DNA from: Mycobacterium sp. PSTR-4-N
GTDB lineage: Bacteria; Actinomycetota; Actinomycetes; Mycobacteriales; Mycobacteriaceae
Assembly: GCF_022348085.1 (NCBI RefSeq)
Contig: NZ_JAKRFN010000014.1
Span: forward strand, 1 to 64,000
Length of the DNA stretch: 64,000 nucleotides
Direction: 5' to 3'
Positions 40,355 to 48,972 of the stretch are shown in pieces. How positions within the stretch are numbered: the stretch's first letter is position 1; each line of letters opens with the position of its first letter. Under the pieces are notes generated by a model. It was given only the letters and a program-made list of their open reading frames with translations, searched no databases and was not told the DNA's origin. Position numbers and translations under genes: made by a program.

Positions 40355-41623
40355 TCAGGCCGCGGCGTCGTGGTTGTCCGCAACCCTCTTGCTGCCGTCG
40401 CCAGCGGCACTGCTTGCGACGGGGCTGCGGCGCTTGCCGAGCGGCTTTCTGGTCTTGGCCGGGGAGTCGTCGCTCTGCTGCACGGCCTCGGACTTTCTGG
40501 TGCGATCGCGCTTCCATGTCCGCGTGGTGGATTCGCTGGCCTCGGTCGCCTGAGTCGCCTCGGCCACCTCGGTCTTGGTGGCTTTGGTGGCTCTAATGGC
40601 CCGTGCGGTCGCGTCATCGGTGGTCTCACCGGTGGGCAACATCGCCGGCGCCGGATCATTCTTGGTGCCGAAGCTGTCGATGATCTTGGCCCGAATGGCG
40701 CGGTGGTACTTGGAGACCGAGAACGCCGCGTCGGTGATGCTGTGATTGAGCGCGGCCGCAATGGTGGCCAGGTCGCGGGACTCGAATGACGCGACGAACT
40801 CCTGCGCGCTGGAGGCGAGTTGGCGGTTCAACGTCCGTCTCTGTCGGTGCACCTCGGCGACGAAAGTGGGCTCCGGCGCGAACAGCTTTCCGTTCCAGTT
40901 GACCAGGGTCCATCCGTCCTCGCCGTTGCCCTCGACGATCACGTACTGGGCGTTGCCCAGCGGGGCGGTCCTGAGCAGATCGATCTTCTGCGCAGCCGTG
41001 AGGTTCTGGGCGTTCATCATCGTCCAGAACATGATGGCGCCGCCGTGGGAGAAGATCGCGGCGTTGCGATCGCCGTTGTCGTAGATCGCCTCGAGCGCCT
41101 GGTCGACGCGAGCGTCGAACTCGTTGCCATCGATGGACCCCGGGATCCGCAGGTCGCGATTGCCCTGGACGGCCCACGCGAGCGGGTAGAGGCCGTAGCC
41201 GCTCGATGCCTGGCTCTCCGGCGTGCCTTCGAATACGCCTGCCTCGATCTCCTGCAGGCCGGGCAGAACCTGAATGGGCAGCCGGAGATCCTGGGACATG
41301 GGTGCGGCGGTGAGTTGGGTCCGCACCATCGTCGAGGCGTAGATGCCGTCGTAGTTGTTGTCGGAGAGCAGCGCGGCCACGGCCTCGGCCTGTAGTTGCC
41401 CCTTCGCGGTGAGCACCGGCCCGGGCGTCGAGGTGTCGATGTTGCCCGACGCATTGCCGGCCGACTCACCGTGGCGGATGAATGTCACTCTCATCAGCTC
41501 GGCCGCCGACGCCGGCACCGCGGCGCCGATCAGCAAGCCGATGACGGCCACAGCGACGCCGAGAACGCGCCACAGCGCTCCTCGCTGCCCGTGGGGCGCG
41601 TCCGGATCAGACGCCTGTTTCAT
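40355..41623 (-). CDS. Exported histidine phosphatase family protein
   Basis: A 422-residue phosphoglycerate-mutase-like phosphatase. A Sec signal peptide covers about residues 18-41 (VLGVAVAVIGLLIGAAVPASA, cleaved after ASA). The catalytic RHG motif is VTFIRHGESAGN with the nucleophilic His, and the second catalytic His is in AIFSHGGAIMFW. DTSTPGPVLTAKGQLQAEAVA is also typical. The last 100 residues are a low-complexity tail of Ala, Thr, Glu, Lys and Arg (ATKATKTEVAEATQATEA), probably disordered and cell-wall facing. The ATG at 41623 is fixed by GGGAGGA upstream; an upstream extension is not credible. The substrate is unknown. The gene follows the acyl-ACP thioesterase gene on the same strand, 92 bases away. 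Confidence 0.87.
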   Translation of the reverse strand: MKQASDPDAPHGQRGALWRVLGVAVAVIGLLIGAAVPASAAELMRVTFIRHGESAGNASGNIDTSTPGPVLTAKGQLQAEAVAALLSDNNYDGIYASTMVRTQLTAAPMSQDLRLPIQVLPGLQEIEAGVFEGTPESQASSGYGLYPLAWAVQGNRDLRIPGSIDGNEFDARVDQALEAIYDNGDRNAAIFSHGGAIMFWTMMNAQNLTAAQKIDLLRTAPLGNAQYVIVEGNGEDGWTLVNWNGKLFAPEPTFVAEVHRQRRTLNRQLASSAQEFVASFESRDLATIAAALNHSITDAAFSVSKYHRAIRAKIIDSFGTKNDPAPAMLPTGETTDDATARAIRATKATKTEVAEATQATEASESTTRTWKRDRTRKSEAVQQSDDSPAKTRKPLGKRRSPVASSAAGDGSKRVADNHDAAA

Positions 41624-41715
41624 GAAGGGTTCCTCCCGCCGTTGGTCAAGGTCGGGTCCACGGTGAACGGCGGGTGAACGGGGGACAAGGTTCAGTCCCA
41701 CTCACCGAGACCGGG

Positions 41716-42468
41716 TCAGAGGCTGCGCAACAGCGCCGCGGCCCTCACATCGGCGCCGACGCTCAACGCGATGTGGACGTCGTCACCGTCGCGGGTCCAG
41801 CCCAGGGTGACCTCTTCGCCGTACTTGATCGGTTTTCGATACTCCACCACCGCCCGGTAGGGCGCGGTGCACACCTCGGGCGCCAGGGCCATCACTTCGT
41901 GGATCGCGTGCCAGTAGGCGGTGTTGGTGACGTGCTCGAAGAGGTCGATGTCGGTGCGGCGCAACGCGAACGGCTCGGTGTGTTCGAGCGTGTCCGGGTT
42001 CTTCAGCCACGGCCGCCACTTGAGGCGATGCTCGGTCGTGGTGGTGCCGAACCGTTCGAGCAGGGTGTCGGTGGCGCGCTGCGGCGTCAGCGTCTTGGCG
42101 TTCATCGCGATCCAGAAACCTTCGGTCTCGATGCGGCCGCCGTCACTGCCGACGAGGTCCACTCGCATCGTGCACCAGCGCAGTGACAGTGCCGAGCACC
42201 ATCGGCTGAATGTCACCTCGTTGGGGAACTCGATCGGTTCGATGACGTCGATGACGGTGCGCTGAACCAGCCAGTGCGGGTGCTCTTCCGCTTCTCCGGC
42301 ATCGACGAGGTTTTCCGCACCCACCTCTTGGATGTAGCGGGCCACCCCGTCGAGGCGCAGGGTGAGGTCGTCGCCGACATCTCCCGTCGCGACCCGCCAC
42401 GAGGTGGTGTACACATAGCCCGACTCGGGGCGCGGGCTCAATCGACGGTCAGCGTCTTCGGTGCTCAT
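41716..42468 (-). CDS. Acyl-ACP thioesterase family protein
   Basis: A 250-residue double-hotdog protein of the PF01643 acyl-ACP thioesterase family (plant FatA/FatB relatives). The N-terminal hotdog spans about residues 20-145 (LRLDGVARYIQEVGAENLVD, HPHWLVQRTVIDVIEPIEFP) and the C-terminal one about 165-248 (RRTDIDLFEHVTNTAYWHAI with the conserved Asp, His and Asn of the active site, then VEYRKPIKYGEEV). It would release free fatty acids from acyl-ACP, or possibly from acyl-CoA made by FAS-I. Similar proteins occur across mycobacteria. It lies 11 bases downstream of the broken DUF222 gene on the same strand but probably has its own promoter within that region. Confidence 0.88.
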   Translation of the reverse strand: MSTEDADRRLSPRPESGYVYTTSWRVATGDVGDDLTLRLDGVARYIQEVGAENLVDAGEAEEHPHWLVQRTVIDVIEPIEFPNEVTFSRWCSALSLRWCTMRVDLVGSDGGRIETEGFWIAMNAKTLTPQRATDTLLERFGTTTTEHRLKWRPWLKNPDTLEHTEPFALRRTDIDLFEHVTNTAYWHAIHEVMALAPEVCTAPYRAVVEYRKPIKYGEEVTLGWTRDGDDVHIALSVGADVRAAALLRSL

Positions 42469-42479
42469 CGCCGGTCAGC

Positions 42480-43881
42480 CTACGGTCCGTGGTCGTCTTG
42501 GGGCAGGAGGTGGCGTTCGGGGTGGTGGTAGCCGTTGGTGCGGCGTTGGCCGGTGTCTAGGTCGGGTGGGGGGAGCCATTCGGTCTGGCCGCGGTCGTTG
42601 ATGCGGGTGGTCCAGCCGGTCTGCTCGACCATCCGATTGTCCGTCCCACAGGCGAGGGTGAGGTTGGTGATGTCGGTGGCTCCGCCGCGCTTCCAGTCCT
42701 CGATGTGGTGGACCTGGGTCCAGTAGCCGGGCACCGTGCAGCCGGGTCGGGTGCAGCCGCGCGCGGAGGAGTGCAGCACGATTCGTTGTGCCGGGGAGGC
42801 GAGTCGTTTGGTGCGGCCGAGGTAGAGCGGCTGGTTGGTGTGCTGGTCGAACACCGCCAGATAGTGGTGCGCGTGGGCGGACATCCGGATCAGGTCGGCC
42901 ATCGGCAACAAGCTGCCGCCGCCGGTGAGCGCTGCCCCCGCGGCCTTCTCCAGTTCCTGCAGTGTTGTGGAGACGATCACCGTCACCGGTAACCCATTGT
43001 GAGAACCGAGATCTCCGGAACTCAGCGCCATCCGCCCCACGGCCAGCCACGCGTCATGGTTGCGTTGTGCCACACTCCGGATGTCCGAGCGCGCTTGTTC
43101 GGGCGCGGGTTCTGCGTCGACGCAGGGTGTCTCGTCGTCGGGGTTGCACATGCCGGGGGCGGCGAGTTTGGCTTAAATGGCCTCGTAGGTGGCGCGTGCT
43201 TCGGGGGTGATCCAGCCGGTGAGCCGGCTCATGCCGTCGGCCTGCTGCTCGCCGAGGGTGATGCCGCGCTTGCGGGCGCGGTCGGCGTCGGTGGGTTCGG
43301 GGCCGTCTTGGTCGATCATCGCCGCCAACCGATCGGCCGATTTCTTCAGATCCTCCGGCGTGAGCCCCGCTCCCAGCGAGGCCAACTGGCGGTCGGCGGC
43401 GGCGCGGGTGTCGACGTCGACCCACCCGGGCAGGTCCTTGTGGAACGTCGCGATCACCGAGACGTGTTCGGCGTCCAACGCCCCGGCGGCTTGCGCGGCC
43501 GCTGTTGCCTCCCAGGCCGGTGGCAGCGGTTCGCCGGTCAGGGCTTGCCGCGGCCCCAACGCGGCCGCGTCAGCCAGGCGGCGTTTCGCGTCGCGTTCGG
43601 AGACCCGCAGCGCGGTGGTGAGCACCTTCTTCCATGACGCTTCCCCGAGCCGCCGCGGCTCCGTCTCAGTGATCAGCCGGGCCAGGATCTGATGCTCCAG
43701 CGCTGGGACAGACCGGATCACTGACGTGACCTCCGCCATCGCAGCCACCAGCTCGCGGTGGGACAGGGTGTCGCAGGCCTGCGACAGGATCGCGAGCTGA
43801 GCCCGCAATCCCGTCGCAGGCCTGCGACAGGATCGCGAGCTGAGCCCGCAATCCCGCCACCGCATCCGCGACAACATCCAT
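42480..43881 (-). pseudogene. Broken DUF222/HNH endonuclease gene (REP13E12-type)
   Basis: The remnant reads as one DUF222-HNH protein of about 450 residues damaged twice. First, a perfect 43-bp tandem duplication (43771-43856) shifts the frame: from the start at 43881 (MDVVADAVAGLRAQLAILS) the frame runs out soon after the repeat, and the main body continues in another frame. Removing one 43-bp copy restores it exactly. Second, an in-frame TAA (43173-43175) stands where relatives have a coding residue (ATYEAI-stop-AKLAAPG); a C-to-T change of a CAA Gln codon would explain it. After it the frame continues into a complete HNH domain (CTRPGCTVPGYWTQVHHIED, LTLACGTDNRMV). Independent translation of the C-terminal part from the ATG at 43151 is possible. 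A perfect SOS box lies right before the start. Confidence 0.88.
43771..43856. repeat. Perfect 43-bp tandem duplication
   Basis: Two identical 43-base copies (43771-43813 and 43814-43856) each begin with the 14-base perfect palindrome tcgcaggcctgcga. The length is not a multiple of three, so the duplication frameshifts the DUF222 gene. Identity of the copies suggests a recent event. Confidence 0.95.
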
Positions 43882-43884
43882 ATA

Positions 43885-43900
43885 TCGAACACTAGTTCGA
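43885..43900. promoter_or_regulatory. LexA (SOS) box
   Basis: TCGAACACTAGTTCGA is an exact match to the mycobacterial LexA site TCGAAC-N4-GTTCGA. It ends 3 bases before the start codon of the DUF222/HNH gene at 43881, where bound LexA would block transcription. 13E12-family genes of M. tuberculosis are known to carry such boxes. Confidence 0.88.
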
Positions 43901-43992
43901 CCCACCGACAAGAAGAGCCTCCGATGTGACGACATATGCAGCTGGGGCAGTTGAGGCCAAAGAAATTGCAGTGAACCACTGACAGAAACGGA

Positions 43993-44589
43993 TCAGCCGT
44001 CGCGGGGCTTCGTCCACCGCATCAGGTAGCGGTAGTACAGCGCGCGGCGGATCTTCACACCCGGCAGCACCTCGGACGCGGAGCGGCGGATCTCGGCCAG
44101 ATTCTCACGCGGATCGGCGACCGCGACCCCGATGTCACGCGTCTCGCGGTGCCACCACGAGCCCAGGCGTACCGCCGGCAAGCACAACGCGGACCACATC
44201 CAATCGGCGACGGTCGTGTTCGCGCTCAGTCCGACCACTGCGAGGTCACCGCCGGGCCGCAGCATCTGCTTCGCGGCCGCCAGTGTCGGTCGCAAGTCCA
44301 GATGATGCAGGCTGGCGACAAAGGTGATGAGGTCGAATCGCGCACCTGTCGTGGCGAATTCATCGAATGTGCTCTCGACGACGGATACTCCCGCGACGTC
44401 CACCAGTCTCGCGCGTGCTCGCCGAATCGCGCCAGGGTCAGGATCGACGCCGACGACGGAGCGGGCCACCGGCGCGAGCCGCGACACGAGTAGCCCGTCG
44501 CCGCAACCGACGTCGAGGACGTCACGGCCGTCGGCGAGGCTGAGTACCCGCCGATGGTAAGCGGTGTTGTGGTTCCAGTACGGGCCCAC
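43993..44589 (-). CDS. Class I SAM-dependent methyltransferase
   Basis: A 198-residue Rossmann-fold methyltransferase. Motif I is VLDVGCGDGLLVSRL (SAM-binding glycine loop, about residues 24-38), the acidic ribose-binding residue is in VVGVDPDPGAI, and motif post-II/III runs through FDLITFVASLHHLDL. The C-terminal part (MLRPGGDLAVVGLS, WHRETRDIGVAV) is of the UbiE/Methyltransf_11 type. The start is GTG (44587-44589), 5 bases after the stop of the PE-PPE-domain gene, so the two are probably co-transcribed. The substrate is not evident; small molecules or lipids are typical for this subgroup. The final RYLMRWTKPR is basic and may contact the membrane. Confidence 0.85.
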   Translation of the reverse strand: MGPYWNHNTAYHRRVLSLADGRDVLDVGCGDGLLVSRLAPVARSVVGVDPDPGAIRRARARLVDVAGVSVVESTFDEFATTGARFDLITFVASLHHLDLRPTLAAAKQMLRPGGDLAVVGLSANTTVADWMWSALCLPAVRLGSWWHRETRDIGVAVADPRENLAEIRRSASEVLPGVKIRRALYYRYLMRWTKPRDG

Positions 44590-44594
44590 CCGCC

Positions 44595-45917
44595 TCAGTC
44601 CGCGGTATCGGCGTCGTCTCCGCCTGCTGCACCGTGTGAGTCGGCCGGGGTCTTCGAGACCTCTCTCTGTTCAGCGGCTTTCGATTGCGAAGCTTCCTCA
44701 CGCGCAGCGGCCCGCGCGTGGATTCGCTCGAGCCGACGGTCGCGGCGAGTCTCTGCGCGGGTGGCGGCGCGCTCGGCCTTGTCGGCCTTGTCGGCCTTGT
44801 CGGTCGACTCGACCTCAGGAGCTTCGGTGTCCTTGTCCGACAGTGCTTTCAGGCCGTCACGAACCGCGCTCGGCACCTTTGCGACCGTCTCGGCGATCTC
44901 GCCGACCGTCGGCGCGAGACGCGCGGGCCGATACCGACTCGGGTCGGACGGAATCGGGTTGTTGTCGTAGTACGCCGAGTCGACGATCACTTTGAGCAGG
45001 GGCTCGCTGACGTCGGCGATCGCGTCGCCGAAGGGAACGACGTCGCGGATCAACCGCGCCAGCGGCAATTCCTCGGTGGTGTAGGTGACGTAGGTGGTGT
45101 TGCCGCGTGTCGTCACGTAGGCGACCACGCGGTCACCGTCGGGAGCGTCGCATCGCGCGTCGCTACAGGGCATTGCGTCCGCGCTGCCGGCGAGCACCGC
45201 GCAGGTGTTGGCGCCGCCGCAGGAGACGGTCGGGCGTCCCTCCTCGTCAACGGGCAGGTCGATCTCGTCCTGCTCGCGATAGCCGTACAGATAGGCGACC
45301 AAAGAGTTCACGTGGGCGACGAGGTTCAGCAGGTCCGCGGGCGCATTCGAGTTGTAGTTGTACTGGTAGGCGATGTCGACCACCGCGGCAGCGGCGGTGT
45401 CCACCGGCGAGGGAAACGGGTTGACCCCGATGAGCGAGAACCACGGGTAACGCGTGCCAAAGCCGCCATCGGGCCGCGACACGTTGTTGTCGAGGACGAA
45501 CACTGTCGAGGGCAGCGCCGGATCCTGGTGGCGATCGAGACGCGACAGCGCCACGCTGGCGTTCGCGGCGCCCCACCCTGACGCGAGAACCGCGTTGGCC
45601 TCACCCGAGTGCGCCTGAAGCGCCGCGTCGATCGCCGCCGGGCCGCCGCCGAAGGGCACGCCGACCAGATCGGGGCCCGGCTGGCCGCCGGGGTTGTAGG
45701 GCGCCTGGTTGAACAGCCCACCGAAGAAGTTCTCGTTGCCGCTGCCATCCGGGTGCGTCGAGCTGCCCACGACGATGAGTGCGGTCAGGTCTACGGGCAG
45801 CGCCGAGAGCGCTGTCGGTTGCACGGCCGCGACACCGCCCACGGTTGCTGCGACCCCCACCGCGGCTGCACTGACGATGCCGGCTTTGCCTCGACCGCTC
45901 TTACGATGTTTCGCCAT
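44595..45917 (-). CDS. PE-PPE-domain exported protein
   Basis: A 440-residue protein with a PE-PPE (PF08237) alpha/beta-hydrolase-like domain but no PE or PPE N-terminus. The N-terminus has a basic stretch and a hydrophobic segment (KAGIVSAAAVGVAATVGGVAA) acting as signal peptide or anchor. The core domain covers about residues 45-290: ALIVVGSSTHPDGSGNENFF, the oxyanion/nucleophile-like VLASGWGAANASV (the usual GxSxG Ser is unusual here: GWGAAN) and VDIAYQYNYNSNAPADLL. A four-cysteine insert follows (VSCGGANTCAV, MPCSDARCDAP). The C-terminal 100 residues are a charged Ala/Lys/Asp/Arg/Glu tail with KADKADKAERAATRAETR. ATG 45917 is preferred. It is divergent from the exported S15-type hydrolase across 274 bases. 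Confidence 0.83.
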   Translation of the reverse strand: MAKHRKSGRGKAGIVSAAAVGVAATVGGVAAVQPTALSALPVDLTALIVVGSSTHPDGSGNENFFGGLFNQAPYNPGGQPGPDLVGVPFGGGPAAIDAALQAHSGEANAVLASGWGAANASVALSRLDRHQDPALPSTVFVLDNNVSRPDGGFGTRYPWFSLIGVNPFPSPVDTAAAAVVDIAYQYNYNSNAPADLLNLVAHVNSLVAYLYGYREQDEIDLPVDEEGRPTVSCGGANTCAVLAGSADAMPCSDARCDAPDGDRVVAYVTTRGNTTYVTYTTEELPLARLIRDVVPFGDAIADVSEPLLKVIVDSAYYDNNPIPSDPSRYRPARLAPTVGEIAETVAKVPSAVRDGLKALSDKDTEAPEVESTDKADKADKAERAATRAETRRDRRLERIHARAAAREEASQSKAAEQREVSKTPADSHGAAGGDDADTAD

Positions 45918-46191
45918 GTTCCCGCATCCTCCCCCGACGCTTTCGGGGTCACCGTATCTCACCGGCAGTCCGAGGCGTTTGCCGAAGAACCCCCGGTGGC
46001 CGTTCGCTGATACATGACCTGGCGTGATCTGCCGGTCACGGGGCAGCGTCAATGCCGTTGTGGCTGAGGCGGAAAGTGTCAGCCTCGGACAATTGACGCG
46101 GTCATAAATCTCTGGCCGGATTTCGCTGTGATCATCGCGTCGTCGGCGTAGTGTCTGCCCCGTTTCCGATGGTGACGGCGGAGGTTGTGTC

Positions 46192-48801
46192 ATGAGTGCT
46201 GCTAGCTATATCGGTCGCGTGGGCGGCCTGGCGATCGCCCTGGGAGTGGGGACCGCGATCATCACCGGGCAGGGCGTGGCGTACGCCGACGACACCGGGG
46301 CGTCCGTCTCACGCCCGTCCCAGTCCCAGTCGGATTCTCCGCGGGGCGACTCGGCCACGCTCGACACGCGGCCGGTGGGCAAGCACCGCAGCACCGAGCG
46401 CACGTCGCTGTCGGACACGGTCAAGGGCATCGCCGACCGGGTGGCCGAGCAACGCCAGAAGCGAGCCGAGGCCAGAGCGGAAGCCGGCGCGGACGACGCC
46501 GACTCGGCCGACGAGTCTCCCCGCAGTGGCGGCTCCGACCGTCGCCAGAAGCGCTCCGACACGGTGGAGGAGAAGCAGGTCTCATCGGAGGTCGACGCGG
46601 TGTCGGCGCCGTCCGGCGACCCGGAACCCGCTGCGGAACAGCCGCGCGTTCTGTCCTGGCTGCAGACGCCCCGCGCGGTCGCGGGCCGCGAGCAGGCGGC
46701 CGAGCCCCGGGTGCGGACCACGCTGTGGACGCCGCGCAGCCAAGACGTCCAGGAGGCGCCCGCTCGCACCGTGGTTTCCGGCCTGCTGACCGCACTCGAC
46801 CGGGCGTTCAGTCCCGCGTCGTCGGGCAACGGCTCGGCGCCGGTCGGCGGGTCATTGTCGGACCTGCTGCTGCTCGCGGGCGCGCGGCGCGAGTCCGCGC
46901 TCGTTCAGCCCACGGCCATCGATCCCTACTCGGTCACAGTCGTGCAGGGCGTGATCGCGGGCTGCGTCGTCGGGACGACGTGCACCACCGCGGACGGTTC
47001 CACCTACACCGTCATCGATCGGCCGAGCAACGGCGGCAAGCTGACCCTGGACGCGACGACAGGAGCCTTCCGCTTCCTGCCCTACGCTGACGAGAAACTC
47101 ACCGACGGGCCGAACGGCACGGAGACCTTCTCGGTGCTGGTGGCGCAGAACACCAAGTTCACCACCGTGATCACCGGCCTGCCGATCGTCGGATCGTCGC
47201 TCATCACACCTGTCGTGCAGAGACTGCAGCAGGCAGGCGTCCTGTCCGGTCTGCTCGGAACCGCTGAGCTGCAAGACATTTCCGTCGACATCACCGCGCT
47301 GCGGGCGGGTGCGCCGGTCGCGTTCACCACGTTCGTGACCTCCTGGGACGGCACCAAGATCAGCACCAACTTCTTCCCCGCGCTGGCGGGTGTCCCCGAC
47401 AACGACGGTCAGGCAGGCTACGAGACCATCTTCAACGGACCCGGCCTGGCGCAGCCGGGCGCGACCGACCCGGCCGACCCGTTCGTCTCCACATTCCGCT
47501 CCCTGGGCTACAACGTCGTCACGTGGGACCCCCGCGGCGAGTTCGCCTCGGGCGGCGTACTGCAACTCGACAGCCCGCAGTACGAGGGCCAGGACGTCTC
47601 CGAGTTGATCAGCTGGGTCGCAACGCAGAGCGGCGTCGAACTGGACAAGACCGGCGATCCCAGAATGGGTATGGTCGGCGTCTCCTACGGCGGCGGCATC
47701 CAATTCGTCACGGCCGCAAGCGATGACCGCGTCGACGCCATCGCACCCGGCTGGGCCTGGAACACCCTGCCCGATTCGCTGTACCCGCACAGCGCGTTCC
47801 GCACCTCATACGCCGGCCTGCTGCTGCTCGGGCTGATCGAGACCGGGGCGCGGATCAACCCGCAGATCTACGGCGGCATCCTCACCGGCGCCTCGCTCGG
47901 AATCCTCACGCCGAGTCAGATTCAGCTGCTGCAGACCAGCGGCCCGGGTCAGACGGTGCGCAACATCGACATCCCCACCCTGATCATCCAGGGCACCGTC
48001 GATGTGTTGTTCCCGCTGCAGCAGTCCATCATCAACATGGGCTACATGGCCAACAATCCGAATGTGAAGCTGATCTGGTACTGCGGCGGCCACGGCACCT
48101 GCCTGCCGGGTCAGGGCAACGGCACTGCTGACAATGTGTGGTTCCTCAGCGAGACCGCGACGTGGATGCTGAAGTACGTCAAGGACCTCCCCATCCCGGA
48201 GCCCTACGCATTCGAGTGGACCGATCAGAATGGTGATCGCTGGTCGTCGGTGACTCGGCCGACCGCGAGCGATTTCTACGACGCCGAGAGCAAGGTTCCG
48301 GCGACGGTGTGGAGCACCGGCAAGACGCTGCCGATCATCCCGTTCATCGGCGGTTCGGGTCCCAGCCCGGACGTGCCGCTGCCCTACGGGTTGGGCGACG
48401 GTTCGGTGGCGACGAACGCGGTCACGATTCCGCTGAGCAACCCGGATGGCGAGGCCAACGTCGTCGGTGCGCCGCACGTGGTGATCAACTACAGCGGCCT
48501 GGGCAGCAGCCGTCACATCTACGCCCAGGTGGTCGACAAGAGCACCGGGCTCGTCGTCGGCAACATCGTCTCGCCGGTGCCGGTCACCCTCAACGGTCGC
48601 GATCAGGTCGCCGAGATCGACCTCGAGGACATCGCCTACACGATGACCCCCGACAGCGAGCTGGAGCTGCAGATCTTCACCACCGCAACGCCGTTCCTGA
48701 ACTTCACCCAGTTCGGATTCGTGCACATCGACAGCGTGGAGGTGAGCCTGCCGACCACCTCGGCGGGCGTGAACCAGGGGCCGAACCTGCTGCCGGTGTA
48801 G
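46192..48801 (+). CDS. Large exported alpha/beta hydrolase, S15/CocE-like, with cadherin-like domain
   Basis: An 869-residue secreted protein. A signal peptide at residues 1-32 (GGLAIALGVGTAIITGQGVA, cleaved near AYA-DD) is followed by about 190 residues of charged low-complexity linker (Arg, Glu, Ala, Ser). A VCBS/cadherin-like beta domain at about 245-320 (SNGGKLTLDATTGAFRFLPY) leads to an X-Pro dipeptidyl-peptidase (S15/CocE)-type alpha/beta hydrolase at about 370-870: TWDPRGEFASGG, the nucleophile Ser in VGVSYGGGIQF, a likely Asp in QGTVDVLFP and a His in CGGHGTCLPG with flanking cysteines. The C-terminal jelly-roll (YSGLGSSRHIYAQVVD to end) is typical of S15. It probably cleaves an ester or peptide bond at the cell wall. 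It is divergent from the PE-PPE-domain gene. Confidence 0.87.
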   Translation: MSAASYIGRVGGLAIALGVGTAIITGQGVAYADDTGASVSRPSQSQSDSPRGDSATLDTRPVGKHRSTERTSLSDTVKGIADRVAEQRQKRAEARAEAGADDADSADESPRSGGSDRRQKRSDTVEEKQVSSEVDAVSAPSGDPEPAAEQPRVLSWLQTPRAVAGREQAAEPRVRTTLWTPRSQDVQEAPARTVVSGLLTALDRAFSPASSGNGSAPVGGSLSDLLLLAGARRESALVQPTAIDPYSVTVVQGVIAGCVVGTTCTTADGSTYTVIDRPSNGGKLTLDATTGAFRFLPYADEKLTDGPNGTETFSVLVAQNTKFTTVITGLPIVGSSLITPVVQRLQQAGVLSGLLGTAELQDISVDITALRAGAPVAFTTFVTSWDGTKISTNFFPALAGVPDNDGQAGYETIFNGPGLAQPGATDPADPFVSTFRSLGYNVVTWDPRGEFASGGVLQLDSPQYEGQDVSELISWVATQSGVELDKTGDPRMGMVGVSYGGGIQFVTAASDDRVDAIAPGWAWNTLPDSLYPHSAFRTSYAGLLLLGLIETGARINPQIYGGILTGASLGILTPSQIQLLQTSGPGQTVRNIDIPTLIIQGTVDVLFPLQQSIINMGYMANNPNVKLIWYCGGHGTCLPGQGNGTADNVWFLSETATWMLKYVKDLPIPEPYAFEWTDQNGDRWSSVTRPTASDFYDAESKVPATVWSTGKTLPIIPFIGGSGPSPDVPLPYGLGDGSVATNAVTIPLSNPDGEANVVGAPHVVINYSGLGSSRHIYAQVVDKSTGLVVGNIVSPVPVTLNGRDQVAEIDLEDIAYTMTPDSELELQIFTTATPFLNFTQFGFVHIDSVEVSLPTTSAGVNQGPNLLPV

Positions 48802-48824
48802 CGACAGACGGGTAGAGAGGTAAG

Positions 48825-48897
48825 CGCCCCCGGCAGGGATCGAACCTGCGGCCAACCGCTTAGAAGGCGGTCGCTCTATCCACTGAGCTACGGAGGC
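48825..48897 (-). tRNA. tRNA-Arg (anticodon TCT)
   Basis: A 73-base cloverleaf on the minus strand: acceptor stem GCCTCCG/CGGGGGC (one U-G pair), D arm GCTCAGTGGATAGAGC, anticodon stem ACCGC/GCGGT enclosing CTTCTAA (anticodon TCT, reads AGA), T arm with AGGTTCGATCCCT. CCA is not encoded. It sits between the exported hydrolase and the acyltransferase operon. Confidence 0.96.
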
Positions 48898-48972
48898 AGT
48901 GCCCGAGGAGTCTATCGCGCGCGGGCCGTAAAGCCGCTCCGCGTCACAAGGCGGCCGACTAGCGTGGTGCCC

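Noticed and set aside
43173..43175. Selenocysteine or programmed read-through at the TAA in the DUF222 gene
   Set aside because: TAA is not a selenocysteine codon, no supporting structure is seen, and the upstream frameshift already indicates decay. A Gln-to-stop mutation is simpler.
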